DNA of 64,000 nt from Otatea glauca (GCA_036346275.1 CM070723.1:27224176-27288175), one strand, 5' to 3'. Counted from the first letter of the stretch, positions 1-11,670 are shown. Program-made: numbers and translations. Notes: generated by a model not told the origin, from the sequence alone.

Positions 1-552
1 TCATTTTAGCACATTGGTTTACGAGCATATGAAGGACTCAGGTATGAAATAAACTAGTTTCACCCAAGTTGCTATAGGGACTCTAGAGAACTCCGAAATT
101 TCTCAAATTATGGCACAAACCTCTAGAGAAGAAACCTAGCAAGTAAAAGCAACATGTTTTTATCATGTTTTTCATTTAAAGCTTACGTTTATTTTTTTAA
201 AAAAGCTTAGCAAGATAAATGAACTTGGACAAATCTAATCTAGTGATTTTCTTCAAATGATGTAGCACCGTGTATTGCATGAAGATTAAATCATTTGCAT
301 AATAGACAAAGCTCATAAAGCAGAAAATGCAGTTTATATGCAATGCATGAACAGATTCCCAAAATCCCCCTCAACAAGTGAATCAATTTAAGCACAAATC
401 TGGTTAAAATGAGTTATTAGCAGAATTAGGTGAAGAAGAACCCAAATGAACTCAATAAAAACCAGAAATACAGAATGAGGAGAAGAAGTCGAGAAAACTG
501 CAAACTAGATGGCTACAGAGAATAGAAAAGGTAGAAGAGACTCACTACAGCT
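1..552 (-). other. Noncoding post-pol region of B, distal part
   Basis: No gene is visible. The tract is colinear with about 36800-37360 in E and 60220-60775 in I, so it is the noncoding region between RNase H and the 3' LTR of the B/E/I family. Element A was inserted at its right end, and the alignment resumes at 8711. Confidence 0.8.
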
Positions 553-557
553 CAGAC
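553..557. repeat. Target site duplication of A, left copy (cagac)
   Basis: The same five bases flank the far end of A at 8706-8710. This fixes both element boundaries. Confidence 0.92.
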
Positions 558-1791
558 TGTTAGTGTTATGCCCTTGAGGCAATCATTTAGATGATTGTAA
601 CATGACTATATTTATGAATAATAATATGATTATTGGTCCAATGAATGTATATCATTGTATTGATCAACAAGTATGTGACTTGCTTATGAAGCTCTTTACT
701 TATTGATATAATTCGATAAATATCTCTTATCGGATATCATCGTATAGGACAACGATGAACAGATCAGCACATGTAGTGATCGATGATCATGCTTCATAGA
801 TCATGGGATATGGAGATATCATCTATACATTGTGGACTCATGTTGAAGAACATGGGTTAGATATACCCGCCATGGGACACTGATAGTTATAAAGGTATCT
901 TTCATGTTTACTATGAAACATGCAGAGAGAAGTGAGCAATCAAGATGGAATTTGCCACTCCAATGAAACGGAGATATATGACAAGGCCACTCGTGTGATA
1001 TGATTAAGGAAGTGCATGGCCATGCCGTGATTGAGGATTCAATCACAACTTATTAATATATCACGAATACGAGAGATGGATTTAATCATCAAAGGATGAC
1101 ATGCTTCTCGCCTTGAGTTCAATCTTCGTATACTTGGCAAAGAGATTATTACATGAGTACTTTTAATAGGTTCTGTTCGATTTGATCATAGTATATTTGG
1201 GAGTTGGCATACTTTGCAAGGAGCCGCTACCAACTATTGGATTGAAAAGAAGTTTTCCGAATCCATGTCCAAACGTACGTGAAGCTGCAGGGTCACACAC
1301 TTAATGGGCTGGGACGCATTAATTTGAATTGGATCTGTAATTAATGGACCTCGTGGGCTTAGCACGCTAATGGGCCCTGGTTTAGGGTTTCATCTCGTGG
1401 CTATATAAGGAGGGGAGGAGGGTGGGCACAGAGTGGGCTTTCCAAGGTTTAGAAGTGATCCACCCGAAACTCTAGCCTCCTCCTCTCGCTGCCCCTGCCG
1501 AGTGACCAGGTGCTTGTACACCGACGCACGGCGTTCCATCCCTGGACGTGTGGACTACTGCGGTGACGCTGCTATGACTGCGGCGTGGGAGAACGATCCA
1601 TGGCGAGGTGAGGACGATCCACTCCAACGATGCAACGACTGCGGCGAGGACGATCCACTACATCGACGCGTGAAGGATTCCGCAAATGCGCGTCTAGTGG
1701 TAATCTAATCTATGATCCCCTTCTTGCGAGTAGCTTTCTGGTTTTGCGGTAGATTTTTTTGTGCTAGTGTAGCATACCGCGTTCCTCTTTA
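558..1791 (+). repeat. 5' LTR of A
   Basis: It pairs with the 3' LTR at 7336-8705. The 5' copy is 1234 bp and the 3' copy 1370 bp. Most of the difference is one deletion of about 135 bp after position 881, where the 3' LTR holds the tract from about 7660 to 7795. The LTR contains a TATA box and, in its last third, a GC-rich stretch with an open frame (1433-1708) that is also open in the 3' LTR. Confidence 0.93.
1402..1409 (+). promoter_or_regulatory. TATA box in 5' LTR of A
   Basis: TATATAAG in a GC-rich setting, with an identical box at the matching place in the 3' LTR (8316-8323). By its position in the LTR it should drive the genomic RNA. The start site would lie about 30 bases downstream, near the GC-rich stretch. 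Confidence 0.75.
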
Positions 1792-1792
1792 G

Positions 1793-1805
1793 TGGTATCA
1801 GAGCC
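1793..1805 (+). other. Primer binding site of A (initiator Met tRNA type)
   Basis: TGGTATCAGAGCC starts one base after the LTR end. This is the usual plant Copia site, complementary to the 3' end of initiator methionine tRNA. Confidence 0.92.
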
Positions 1806-3373
1806 ATCTCGTATAGTTTTGTGATCTGGATGTTGCACAATGTGTGAGGTTAGTAGATTGGATCTATTACATGTTCAGCTGGTTCATATGATGAATTGGT
1901 GACAGCAGCCATCGATGAGATCGATCGGTTTAGGGTTTGAGGAAAGTGCAAACCGACTCAATCTTGATTTAGGTGAGTCCGTTCATGGTACGACATTACA
2001 CTTACTGGTCGGGTTACTGCCATTAGGGTTTCTGAAACGTATCCATATGGGACCAAGCCAATCAGATTGAGTTGGATTGGGTCAATCTGGTTGATCCATG
2101 GTAAGCGCAAACCGATTCAATATTGATTTGGGTGAGTCCGTTCATGGTTCGACGTTGCCCTTACCGGTCGGGATACCGCCATCAGGGTTTCTGAAACGTA
2201 ACCATATGGGACCAAGCCAATCATATTAGATCGGATTGGGTCAATCTGGTTGATCCGTGGAAATTTTAAGGGTGTTTTCCCATGATAGAAGACCCCGCCA
2301 GGGGCGTTGCCCCTCGGACCCCAGAGTCGTAGGGTTGCTTTTGTTTAACTCATTTTTGCAGGGAATTATGTGAAATAGTATGGCCTATGTGAATGTGATG
2401 CATGTAATTTCCACATGGCCTGCTTGCCGTGTCAAGCCATAAGAATATTTAAATTGTATAACGACCTGCGTGTCGACTTGTGATGCTTCAAACCCTCATG
2501 TAAAATTCATTATCAAAAGTTGTAAGGCGTTGCATCCATAATGATGAAGATGATGGTATCAAGCAAGGTGGCTAGGTGAACAAATCAAGCAAGGTGGCAA
2601 GGTGAACAAACAAGCATGATGATGGAGATCTTAATGCTAAGGGCCATGCTATTTCACAGCTTATTTTGATTTTCTGTGGATGTGTGTTTAATCCTTGCTA
2701 TTTTCTTTATGCTCATTGCATGTGATGCCATGTTCTTAGTAGATATTGTTCATCCCTATAGTTAAAATTTTAAATCAAAATGTCCATCCAATTGTTGCAC
2801 CTATCAAGAATTTAGATCGTTATTGATATGATCTGCCAAAGTAGTATATCAATGGCTATCTTAATAGATGATAGGGATGTGTTGGACACATCACGCATAA
2901 CAATGGTAGATTTAATCAAGCTATCAAAACGGTTTTGGGCTTGAGGACATAAGTGGTTGGGACTTGATTTCATAATGAAGGAACCTATACAAGACAATTG
3001 GTGTCTAGGGAAACACACATGAGGCAGGTTTCTTAATTGGCACTTTGAAACGGAAGTGCTCCTCCTCATGTGAGCCCTTGGGGCAGGTTGACCTGGCCAT
3101 GAGTCAAGTTGACGGAGGCATTCATTACTTGTTTTCATACTCAACAAACAAGAGTTACATAAGATGTAATTAGCAAAGGTGTTGCTTACCTATGTCATTA
3201 AATTTCTAGCAGTGATGCCAAAAGTCACTAGTGTTTAATGAATATGGATCTTGAATACTCACTATGTGTATATAAAAGGGACAAAAAATAGGAGTGTCTC
3301 TTATTAAAATGTTTAATAAAATTTTTACATAAACATAGTGCTTAGAATCTTAGCATGTCTTTGTTGTAGTTCA
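1806..3373 (+). other. Untranslated leader of A
   Basis: About 1.6 kb without a credible gene, as is usual for BARE/Angela elements. It holds a two-copy tandem repeat (1943-2261) and a GC-rich stretch near 2290-2330. Packaging and dimerisation signals would be expected here, but I cannot point to one. A minus-strand open frame at 2812-3147 has no recognisable content. Confidence 0.7.
1943..2261 (+). repeat. Two-copy tandem repeat, period 159 bp, in leader of A
   Basis: The block beginning near 1943 recurs near 2102. The shared string GGTGAGTCCGTTCATGG lies at 1972 and 2131, and both units end in a GGTTGATCC string. The copies differ at scattered bases, so the duplication is not very recent. 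Confidence 0.88.
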
Positions 3374-5290
3374 ATGGCAGCTTCTCCTACTCCTGCTACA
3401 CCTGGTTTTGCTTTGAGATCGGTTTTGGAAAGGGAAAAACTTAATGGAACTAATTTTGTTGATTGGTATCACAACCTAAGAATTGTTCTCAAGCATGAAA
3501 AGAAGGACTATGTTTTAGAGAATCCAATTCCTGATGAACCAGCCGAAAATGCTCCTCGCAATTTGAAGGTTGAATACGAAAAACATGTTAATGCTTCTAT
3601 AGAGGTCAGCTGTCTCATGCTTGTCACCATGGACTCTGAGCTGCAAAAGCAATATGAGGACCAGGATGCTTACAATATGATTGTGGGCTTGAAGGGCATG
3701 TTTGGGAATCAAGCAAGAGCTGAGAGGTATGGTATCTCAAAGCTGTTATTTGCTTGTAAGATGGCTGAAGGTAGTCCGGTCAGCCCTCATGTGATCAAGA
3801 TGATTGGCTACATCGGGAGATTGGAAAAACTTGAGTTTCCCCTTAGCCTCGGTTTGGCCACAGATGTTATTCTCCAGTCTCTGTCACAGAGCTTTGAGCC
3901 ATTCGTTATGAATTTTCATATGAATAGCATGGAGAAGAGCCTAACCGAGCTACATGGGATGCTCAAGGCTGCCGAGGAAAGCATTAAGAAAAAACCCAAT
4001 CATGTGATGATGATTCAGAAAACAACTGCATTCAAAAAGAGGAAGGCTAAGGCTGCGGGAATGGGAAAGAGCAAGGGCAAGGCTCAAGATGAGATCGCAA
4101 GCCTCAAAACTAAGCTTCAGAAGCTTAAAGTTGGCCCTCAACCTGATAACCAATGCTTCTATTGCAAGAAATCAGGACATTGGAAACAGAACTGCGAAAA
4201 GTACCTGGCAGATAAGAAGAATGGAAATGTGGTTTCCACTTCAGGTATTAATGTTATAGAATTTAATCTTGCTACTTCTTCACTCAGCTCATGGGTATAT
4301 GATACCGGTTCGGTTGCTCACATTTGCAATTCGATGCAGGGGCTGATAAAGAGTAGAGACTTGGCAAAAGGAGAAGTGGATCTTCGCGTGGGGAATAAAG
4401 CAAGAGTTGCTGGTCTTGCCGTTGGCACATACCCATTGCATTTGCCTTCAGGATTAGTTTTAGAACTCAATAATTGTTATTTTGTTCCATCTTTGAGTAG
4501 AAACATTGTTTCATCTTCTTGTTTGGAACATGAATGTTATGATTTCAGAATAAAGAACTTTGTTTGTTCAATATTTTTGAATGATATGTATTATGGTCGT
4601 TGCCCCTTGGTGGATGGGTTGTACGTCCTTGAACTCGAAGAGAAACCTGTCTATAACATTAATGTAAAAAGGCATCGGCCTAATGATTTGAACTCTACCT
4701 TTTTATGGCATTGTCGCTTAGGTCATATAAATGAGAAGCGCATGAAGAAGCTCCATGGTGATGGACTTCTAACCTCATTTGATTTTGAAGCATGTGAATC
4801 TTGTTTACTTGGCAAGATGACAAAAGCCCCTTTCACAGGTTTTAGTGAGAGAGCGAGTGAATTATTGGCCCTAGTACATACAGATGTATGTGGACCAATG
4901 AGCTCGACTGCTAGGGGTGGGTTTCAGTACGTTGTAACTTTTACCGATGACTTTAGTAGATATGGACATATCTATTTAATGAGGCACAAATCTGAAACTT
5001 TTGAAAGGTTCAAAGAGTTTCAAAATGAAGTACAAAATCAACTTGGCAAATCAATAAAACACTTACGATCAGATCGTGGTGGCGAATACTTGAGCCAAGA
5101 GTTTGGTGATCATCTAAAGCAATATGGAATCGTTCCGCAACTTACTCCGCCAGGAACGCCTCAATGGAATGGCGTGTCCGAACGACGAAACCGAACTTTA
5201 TTAGATATGGTTCGGTCAATGATGAGCCAAACAGATCTGCCATTATCCTTCTGGGGTTTCACTCTAGACAGTTGCGTTCACTTTGAATAG
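3374..5290 (+). pseudogene. gag-pol: A gag-protease-integrase, 5' part of polyprotein
   Basis: The start at 3374 opens MAASPTPATPG. An upstream in-frame start is less likely because homologous Gags begin here. A Gag core (LNGTNFVDWYHNLR) is followed by the CCHC knuckle at 4154-4195. The aspartic protease motif DTG begins at 4301. A GAG-pre-integrase segment (LWHCRLGHINEKR) precedes the integrase core, whose three catalytic acids are all present: Asp at 4883, Asp at 5072, Glu at 5180. Near 5284 the frame breaks, and the next expected residues continue in another frame from 5283. These domains would bind and package the RNA, cut the polyprotein and insert the cDNA. Confidence 0.9.
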
Positions 5291-5648
5291 GGTCCCATCA
5301 AAATCCGTTGAGAAGACGCCATATGAGATATGGACTGGGAGAAGACCCATGTTGTCATTTCTCAAGATATGGGGATGTGAGGTTTATATAAAACGTTTAC
5401 AATCAGATAAACTCGCACCTAAATCAGAAAAATGCTTTTTTGTGGGGTATCCTAAAGAAACAAAAGGATATTACTTTTACAAAAGAAACGAGAACAAAGG
5501 TTTTGTTGCTCGAAATGGTGTCTTTTTGGAGAAAGAGTTTCTTTCAAAAGAAATCAGGAGTGATGTGTATCTTGATGAAGTTAGAGAATCACATGAATAT
5601 GTTCAAGCTACCACTGAACCTTCACAAGATGTACAAAGTGTTGTATAA
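5291..5648 (+). pseudogene. pol: A integrase C-terminal region
   Basis: This is the continuation of the integrase after the frameshift near 5284. It starts at NRVPSKSVEKTPYEIW and includes the conserved FLKIWGCE and CFFVGYPKETKGYYFY segments seen in BARE-type integrases. It ends at a stop at 5646-5648, three bases before the next open stretch (5652). The stop separates it from RT, which in an active element would be in the same polyprotein. Confidence 0.85.
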
Positions 5649-5651
5649 CCT

Positions 5652-6731
5652 GTGGAAGAGACTCTAGCCCCACGTAGGTCGGGGAGGCCACGTCATGTAC
5701 CTATTAGATATGGGAATGACATATTATTGTTGGACAATGATGAGCCCACGACTTATGAAGAAGCAATGATGGACCCAAACTCCGAAAAATGGCTTGAAGC
5801 CATGAGATCCGAAATTCAATCCATGCATGACAATCAAGTTTGGAACTTGGTCGATTCTCCTGATGGTGTAAAAACCATCGAATGCAAATGGATTTTCAAG
5901 AAGAAGATAGACGTAGATGGAAATGTTCAGATCTATAAGGCACGGTTGGTGGCAAAGGGTTTCAAACAAGTTCAAGGAGTTGACTATGATGAAACCTTTT
6001 CACCAGTAGCCATGCTCAAGTCTGTCCGGATCATTTTAGCTATTGCTGCATATTTCGATTATGAAATATGGCAGATGGATGTCAAAATAGCTTTCCTTAA
6101 TGGGAATCTATCTGAGGATGTATACATAATACAACCTGAAGGTTTTGTTGATCCTAAATATGCTAAAAGGGTATGCAAGCTTCAAAGATCCATTTATGAG
6201 TTAAAGAAAGCATCTCGGAGTTGGAATATTCGTTTTGATGAAGTGGTCAAGGGTTTTGACTTTATCAAAAACGAAGAAGAGCCTTGTGTTTACAAGAAGG
6301 CTAGTGGGAGCGCACTTGTGTTTCTGATTTTGTATGTGGATGACATATTATTGATCGGGAATGATATTCCTATGCTTGAAGATGTTAAAACTTCATTGAA
6401 AAGGAGTTTGTCAATGAAGGACTTGGGAGAAGCATGCTATATCTTGGGCATAAAAATCTATAGGGATAGATCAAAAAGGTTAATTGGATTAAGTCAGGAA
6501 ACATACATTGACAAGATATTGAAAAGGTTCAATATGCATGAATCCAAGAGAGGTTTCATGCCAATGTCACATGGCATCAGTCTCTGCAAGAATCAGTGTA
6601 CTTCGACATTTGATGAGCGAGACAGGATGAGCAAGATTCCATATTCTTCAGCTATTGGGTCTATTATGTATGCCATGAAATGTACACGCCCAGATGTCTC
6701 ATATGCTCTAAGTGTCACGAGCAGATACTAA
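5652..6731 (+). pseudogene. pol: A reverse transcriptase domain
   Basis: RT of Copia type. The linker (RRSGRPRHVPIRYG) is followed by the N-terminal RT motif with CKWIFKKK, ARLVAKGF and the MDVKIAFLNG segment, where the usual T or S is changed to I. The active-site box YVDD is intact at 6333-6344. The frame ends at a stop at 6729, where family members continue into the palm-connection region, so one nonsense change separates RT from RNase H. Alone it could not make a working enzyme. Confidence 0.9.
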
Positions 6732-7315
6732 GCAGATCCTGGTGATGGTCATTGGATAGCCATAAAAAATATCCTGAAGTACTTGAGAAGAACTAAGGGT
6801 ATGTTCCTTGTTTTTGAAGGTGAGGAAGATCTGGTTGCAAAGGGTTACACCGATGCAAGCTTCCAAACTGACAAAGATGATTTTCGATCGCAATCCGGGT
6901 TTGTGTTTACACTAAATGGAGGAGCAGTAAGCTGGAAGAGTTCCAAGCAAAACACGGTGGCCGACTCTACGACAGAAGCGGAGTACATTACGGCTTCGGA
7001 GGCCGCAAAGAAGCTGTGTGAATTAAGAAGTTTATCACAGAGCTCGGTGTGGTCGCTAGTGCCTCTAGTCCAATGGACATCTATTGTGATAATAGTGGTG
7101 CCATTGCACAAGCTAAAGAGCCTAGATCTCATCAGAAGTCTAAACACATACTCCGACGCTTTCACCTTATTCGCAAGATTGTGGATAGAGGTGGCGTAAG
7201 AATATGCAAAATACATACGGAAGCCAATGTGGCCGATCCGTTGACAAAGCCATTGCCACAGCCTAAGCATGAGGCGGACACGAGGTCTATTGGTATTAGA
7301 TACTTAATTGATTGA
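6732..7315 (+). pseudogene. pol: A RNase H domain and polyprotein C-terminus
   Basis: It continues from the stop at 6729 in the same frame, with the motifs YTDASFQTD, SGFVFTLNGGAVSWKSSKQ and STTEAEY typical of Copia RNase H. A frameshift near 7020 moves the rest to another frame (7049-7315), with DIYCDNSGAIAQA and the C-terminal NVADPLTKPLPQ. The stop at 7313-7315 lies ten bases before the polypurine tract. RNase H would remove the RNA strand during cDNA synthesis. Confidence 0.88.
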
Positions 7316-7324
7316 CTCAAGTGC

Positions 7325-7335
7325 AGGTGGGAGAT
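7325..7335 (+). other. Polypurine tract of A
   Basis: AGGTGGGAGAT lies directly before the 3' LTR start. It is the primer site for plus-strand DNA synthesis. Confidence 0.9.
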
Positions 7336-8705
7336 TGTTAGTGTTATGCCCTTGAGGCAATCATTTAGATGATTGTAACATGACTATGTTTATGAATAAT
7401 AATATGATTATTGGTCCAATGAATGTATATCATTATATTGATCAACAAGTATGTGACGTGCTTATGAAGCTCTTTACTTATTGATATAATTCGATAAATA
7501 TCTCTGATCAGATATCATCGTATAGGACAACGATGAATAGATCAGCACATGTAGTGATCGATGATCATGCTTCATAGATCATGGGATATGGAGATATCAT
7601 CCATACATTGTGGACTCATGTTGAAGAACATGGGTTAGATAGACCCGCTATGGGACACTGCGAGAATGTTTCATTCTTTTGTGTCATCAGTGTATCTCAT
7701 ACATAGTAGATGTATGATCCTTAGACCTGAGATTATCATATTCCCTACATGTGTAATAGTATTCCTTGGGGCTATCAAACACTACTTCCTAACCGGATAG
7801 TTATAAAGGTAGCTTTCATGTTTACTATGAAACGTGCAGAGGGAAGTGAGTAGTCAAGATGGAATTTGCCACTCCAATGAAACAGAGATATATGACAAGG
7901 CCACTCGTGTGATATGATTAAGGAAGTGCATGGCCATGCCGTGATTGAGGAGTCAATCACAACTTGTTAATATATCACGGATACGAGAGATGGATTGAAT
8001 CATCAAAGGATGACATGCTTCTCGCCTTGAGTTCAATCTTCATATACTTGGCAAAGGGATTATTACATGAGTACTTTTGATAGGCTCTGTCCGATTTGAT
8101 CATAGTATGTTTGGGAGTTGGCATACTTTGCAAGGAGCCGCTACCAACTATTAGATTGAAAAGGAGTTTTCCGAATCCATGTCCAAACGTACGTGAACCT
8201 GTAGGGTCACACACTTAATGGGCTCGGACTCATTAATTTGGATTGGAGCCGTAATTAATGGACCTCGTGGGCTTAGCACGCTGATGGGCCCTGGTTTAGG
8301 GTTTCATCTCGTGGCTATATAAGGAGGGGAGGAGGGTGGGCACAGAGTGGGCTTTCCACGGTTTAGAAGTGATTCACCCGAAACCCTAGCCTCCTCCTCT
8401 CAGTGCCCCTGCCGAGCGACCAGGTGCTTGCACACCGACGCACGGCGTTCCATCCCTAGACGTGTGGACTACTGCGGTGACGCTGCTGCGACTGCGGCAT
8501 TGGAGGACGATCCACGGCTAGGCGAGGACGATCCACTCCATCGACGCAACGACTGCGGCGAGGACGATCCACTACATCGACGCGCGAAGGATTCCGCAAC
8601 TTTTCGTCTAGTGGTAATCTAATCTTTGATCCCCTTCTTGTGAGTAGCTCTCTGGCTATGTGGTAGATTTTTTTGTGCTAGTGTAGCATACCGCGTTCCT
8701 CTTCA
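7336..8705 (+). repeat. 3' LTR of A
   Basis: Starts TGTTAGTG, ends CTCTTCA, and is followed by the cagac target duplication. It keeps the 135-bp tract missing from the 5' LTR, as does the partial LTR L at 63519, so the loss in the 5' LTR is a deletion in that copy. TATA box at 8316-8323. The two LTRs show scattered single-base differences. Confidence 0.93.
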
Positions 8706-8710
8706 CAGAC
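8706..8710. repeat. Target site duplication of A, right copy (cagac)
   Basis: Partner of 553-557. Sequence of B resumes at 8711. Confidence 0.92.
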
Positions 8711-9033
8711 TCGCTCTCATCTCCCCCAGTGACTGATATAGGGAAGCTGACTCTAGATCCCAAACTAAGGAGTGCATACATACCCTGTCAACCCAGGAGG
8801 CCCAACACCTACTAGACTTATAAGACTGTGAGGAAACTCAATCTAGAGAGAATAGCTAATCATGCATGATAGCAACTTAAAGCACAAGTTGAGAGGTCTA
8901 TGCAAAGCATGCCAGAAGTCTAAGTGAAGTGAACTCAACTCAGGAAAATAAGCCCATAATCACCCAGAAAAAGCAAAAGAAAAGAAATGCTGGAAGAAAA
9001 CATATAATACATAATATACAAACCAGCTCTCCC
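8711..9033 (-). other. Noncoding post-pol region of B, proximal part
   Basis: Colinear with 37361-37640 in E and 60776-61100 in I. It joins the 3' end of the RNase H region to the distal noncoding tract at 1-552. No gene seen. Confidence 0.8.
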
Positions 9034-10725
9034 TCACAATATGCCGTAAAGGCACACGACTCCAGGCTCACTCCACAAGGCAACAAACCTGGAGCTATCC
9101 AAAGGCTTTGTAAAGATATCAGCTAACTAGTGGTCACTCTCTACAAACTGAAGCACGATATCCCCCTTCTCCACATGGTCTCTAAGGAAGTGATATCTAA
9201 TATCAATGTGCTTGGTCCGGGAATGCTGCATTGGGTTCTTAGCAATGCAAATAGCAGAAGTGTTGTTACAGAAAAGTGGTACACTCTCTATCTCTAACCC
9301 AAAGTCCCGCAAGGTCGATCTCATCCACAGAACTCTGTCTCTGACAGAATCGGTCAGAGCAACATACTCGGCCTCGATGGACCTGCAACTCTGCATCGCT
9401 TCCTAGATGATCAAGTGACAAGAGAAGTGCCAATGAATTGGCAAGTGCCAAAAGTGCTGTTCCTATCTATCCTATAGCCAGCAAAGTCTGCATCGAAAAA
9501 GGCTCGAAGGGATAGACAAGAAGAAGAAGAGTACCAAATACCATAATTATTGGTAGCACAAAGGTACCTGAAGATGCGCTTCACCGCCTGGCGGTGAGAG
9601 GCATGAGGAGAAGCCTAAAATTGAGCGCACAGACACACAATGAAATGTATGTCCAGCCTCGAAGCAGTGAGGTACAGGAGGGATCCGATCATACTCCGAA
9701 ACTCCTTTTGATCAGCAGGTTCACCATCCTCGTCAGGCTCGAGGACAGCAGTGGTGGCCATAGGAGTCATCACCAGCTTACCATCAGACATATCAAACCG
9801 CCTCAGGAGGTCTCGAGTGTACTTACCTTGGTGCAGGAAAGTACCCTCCCAAGTCTGCTTGATTTGGAAGCCGAGAAAGTAGCTCAACTCACCCATCAAT
9901 TCTGTGCTCATCACCTCAGAAAACTGAGACACAAAAGAATGAGATGAGCCACCAAAAATAATAACATCCACATAAATTTGGATGAGAAGAAGGTGGGACT
10001 CATGGTGTCTGACGAACAGAGTCTTGTCTACTATGCCCATCTTGAAGTCATAGTTGAGAAGATAAGACATGAGCCTCTCATACCATGCTCTGGGGGCCTG
10101 TTTGAGTCCATACAAAGATTTTGAAAGCATGTATATATGACTCAAAAACTTGGGGTTCTCAAATCTTAGAGGTTGTTTGACATAAACCTCTTCCTCAATA
10201 TAGCCATTGAGGAATGCACTCTTCACATCCATTTGATAGAGCTTGAAGCCCCGGGATGCATAAAATGCAAGCAGGATCCTAATAAACTCTAGTCTAGCTA
10301 CATGGGCAAAGGTCACCTCAAAGTCAAGACCATTAACTTGAGAAAAGCCCTGTGCAACTAGCCTAACCTTGTTGTGAATGACAACCCCATCCTCACTCTT
10401 CTTGTTCTTGAACACCCACTTGGTCCTAATGACATTATGACCAGATGGGCACTCTACAAGCTGCCAGACTTTGTTCCTCTCGAAGTTTTCAAGTTCCTCA
10501 TGCATAGCATTAATCCAAGACTCGTCAAATAATGCATGAGTCACATCCTTCGGCTTAAATGGGGCAACAAAGACAGACTGAAGGCAGAAACTAGACAAAC
10601 ATGATTTTGAGCGAGTGACCCACTTAAACAAATCGCCAATGATCTGATCAGGTGGATGAGAATGCTGAATATGATGGGGAGGTCCAGAAGCAAAAGTGGC
10701 CTCTACCTCATGCATAGAAGAGGTA
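9034..10725 (-). pseudogene. pol: B reverse transcriptase and RNase H
   Basis: Read on the minus strand from the C insertion, RT shows a VIRTKWVFKNK motif, RLVAQGFSQV, MDVKSAFLNG and LYGLKQAPRAWYERL. The active-site box at 9963-9974 reads YVDV instead of YVDD, so the second catalytic aspartate is lost. E and C keep YVDD. After 9615 the RNase H part is broken by several shifts and stops, but EAEYVALTDS, DIRYHFLRDHVEKGD and DIFTKPLDSSRF are readable. An in-frame stop lies near 9127 and the C-terminus is at 9034. It is homologous throughout to E at 37618-38726 and 48576-49230. Confidence 0.9.
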
Positions 10726-10730
10726 GGAGC
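10726..10730. repeat. Target site duplication of C, left copy (ggagc)
   Basis: Matches 22175-22179 at the other end of C. The pol sequence of B is continuous across the pair. Confidence 0.92.
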
Positions 10731-11129
10731 CGAAAGCATCTAGGCACCCATGTCGTTTTGGTTTTGATAATTAATGACAATCCTGGTCAATGGACTAACA
10801 CTTTCCTTGAGAATATTGAAAGTAGGTTAATCCCAGGTTCGGTGACCATGGAAATACCAAGGAATGTACAAAGGGAAGATCAAATATGTCAAGATCGTAA
10901 AAGGGTATAATTATAAGGTTCTTTTTCTAGTCTTTTGTCGATCTTGGAGTTTGGAAGAAATATTGGTTTGCTAGAATTAGGGCCGTACTATAAAGAGGGA
11001 TTTTGACCTTTATCTTAATGTCATTTAGGGTTTAAAGGCTCAAATTACATATTCAAATGGTTGCTTGATGATATATAAGTTCCTAAATAGAAAATCTTTT
11101 TAAACTAATAAAGTCTCTGGAAATTCGGT

Positions 11130-11670
11130 GCTACCGCCCATGCCAGCACGGTGCTACCAGGTGCTCGGTAGCACCGGACCAGTAGGGCGGTGTAAAAATT
11201 CCAGAGAAGCTCTTTTCTGGTTTTTGGTAGCCATGTGCTACCGCCTATGGTAACCCGGTGCTACCGGACTATCGGTAGCACCGGATATTAACCCGGTGTG
11301 GAAATTCCAAAGAAGGGCTTTTTGGACGTTTTTAGTATCCAGGTGCTACCGCCCATGGTAGCCCGGTAATACCGGACCATCGGTAGCACCGGACTTTATC
11401 CCGGTGTAAAAATTACAGAGGGGTATGATTTTGGGGTTTTGGTAGCCCGGTGCTACCGCGGTAGCACCGGTCCTCAGTCCGGTGCTTGAATTCTAGAGAG
11501 GTCAGTTTTTGGCAAATCAAAATAAACAGGGCCCGGTGCTACCTGCCCTAGTTGGGCGGTAGCACTGGACCCTGAGTAACGGTCTCTGGCAAGAGCATTA
11601 AATGCACTGTTCTAGCCGTTGAAATGGATCCCGGTGCTACCGGTCCTACATGGGCGGTAGCAGCGGAAAA
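11130..11670 (+). repeat. Array of CGGTGCTACCG / CGGTAGCACCG palindromes in 5' LTR of C
   Basis: Roughly ten half-sites in both orientations occur within 540 bp. One perfect hairpin has 12-bp arms at 11255-11266 and 11273-11284 with a 6-base loop. The array ends about 55 bases before a TATA-like string, where upstream promoter elements would be. Palindromic LTR control regions are known from maize Sireviruses. Whether these bind a factor or fold in RNA is unknown. Confidence 0.85.

Larger units (their letters stand above)
558..8705 (+). mobile_element. Element A: complete Angela/BARE-type Ty1/Copia retrotransposon
   Basis: Both LTRs start TGTTAGTG and end in CA or its variant TA. They flank a primer binding site, leader, gag-pol and polypurine tract, and a cagac target duplication brackets the whole. 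The Gag, integrase and RT segments read like the BARE-1/Angela/Wis group of grasses, as does the LTR start with its ATGCCC-GAGGCAAT core. The coding region has at least two frameshifts and two stops, so the copy cannot make a full polyprotein. It is inserted in the noncoding tract of B and is therefore younger than B. Confidence 0.93.

Noticed and set aside
1793..1805. tRNA-like string considered as a tRNA gene
   Set aside because: Only the 3'-end complement is present, directly after an LTR, so it is a primer binding site.
2812..3147. Minus-strand open frame of 111 codons in the A leader
   Set aside because: No recognisable domain, antisense to the element and in a leader that is noncoding in relatives.
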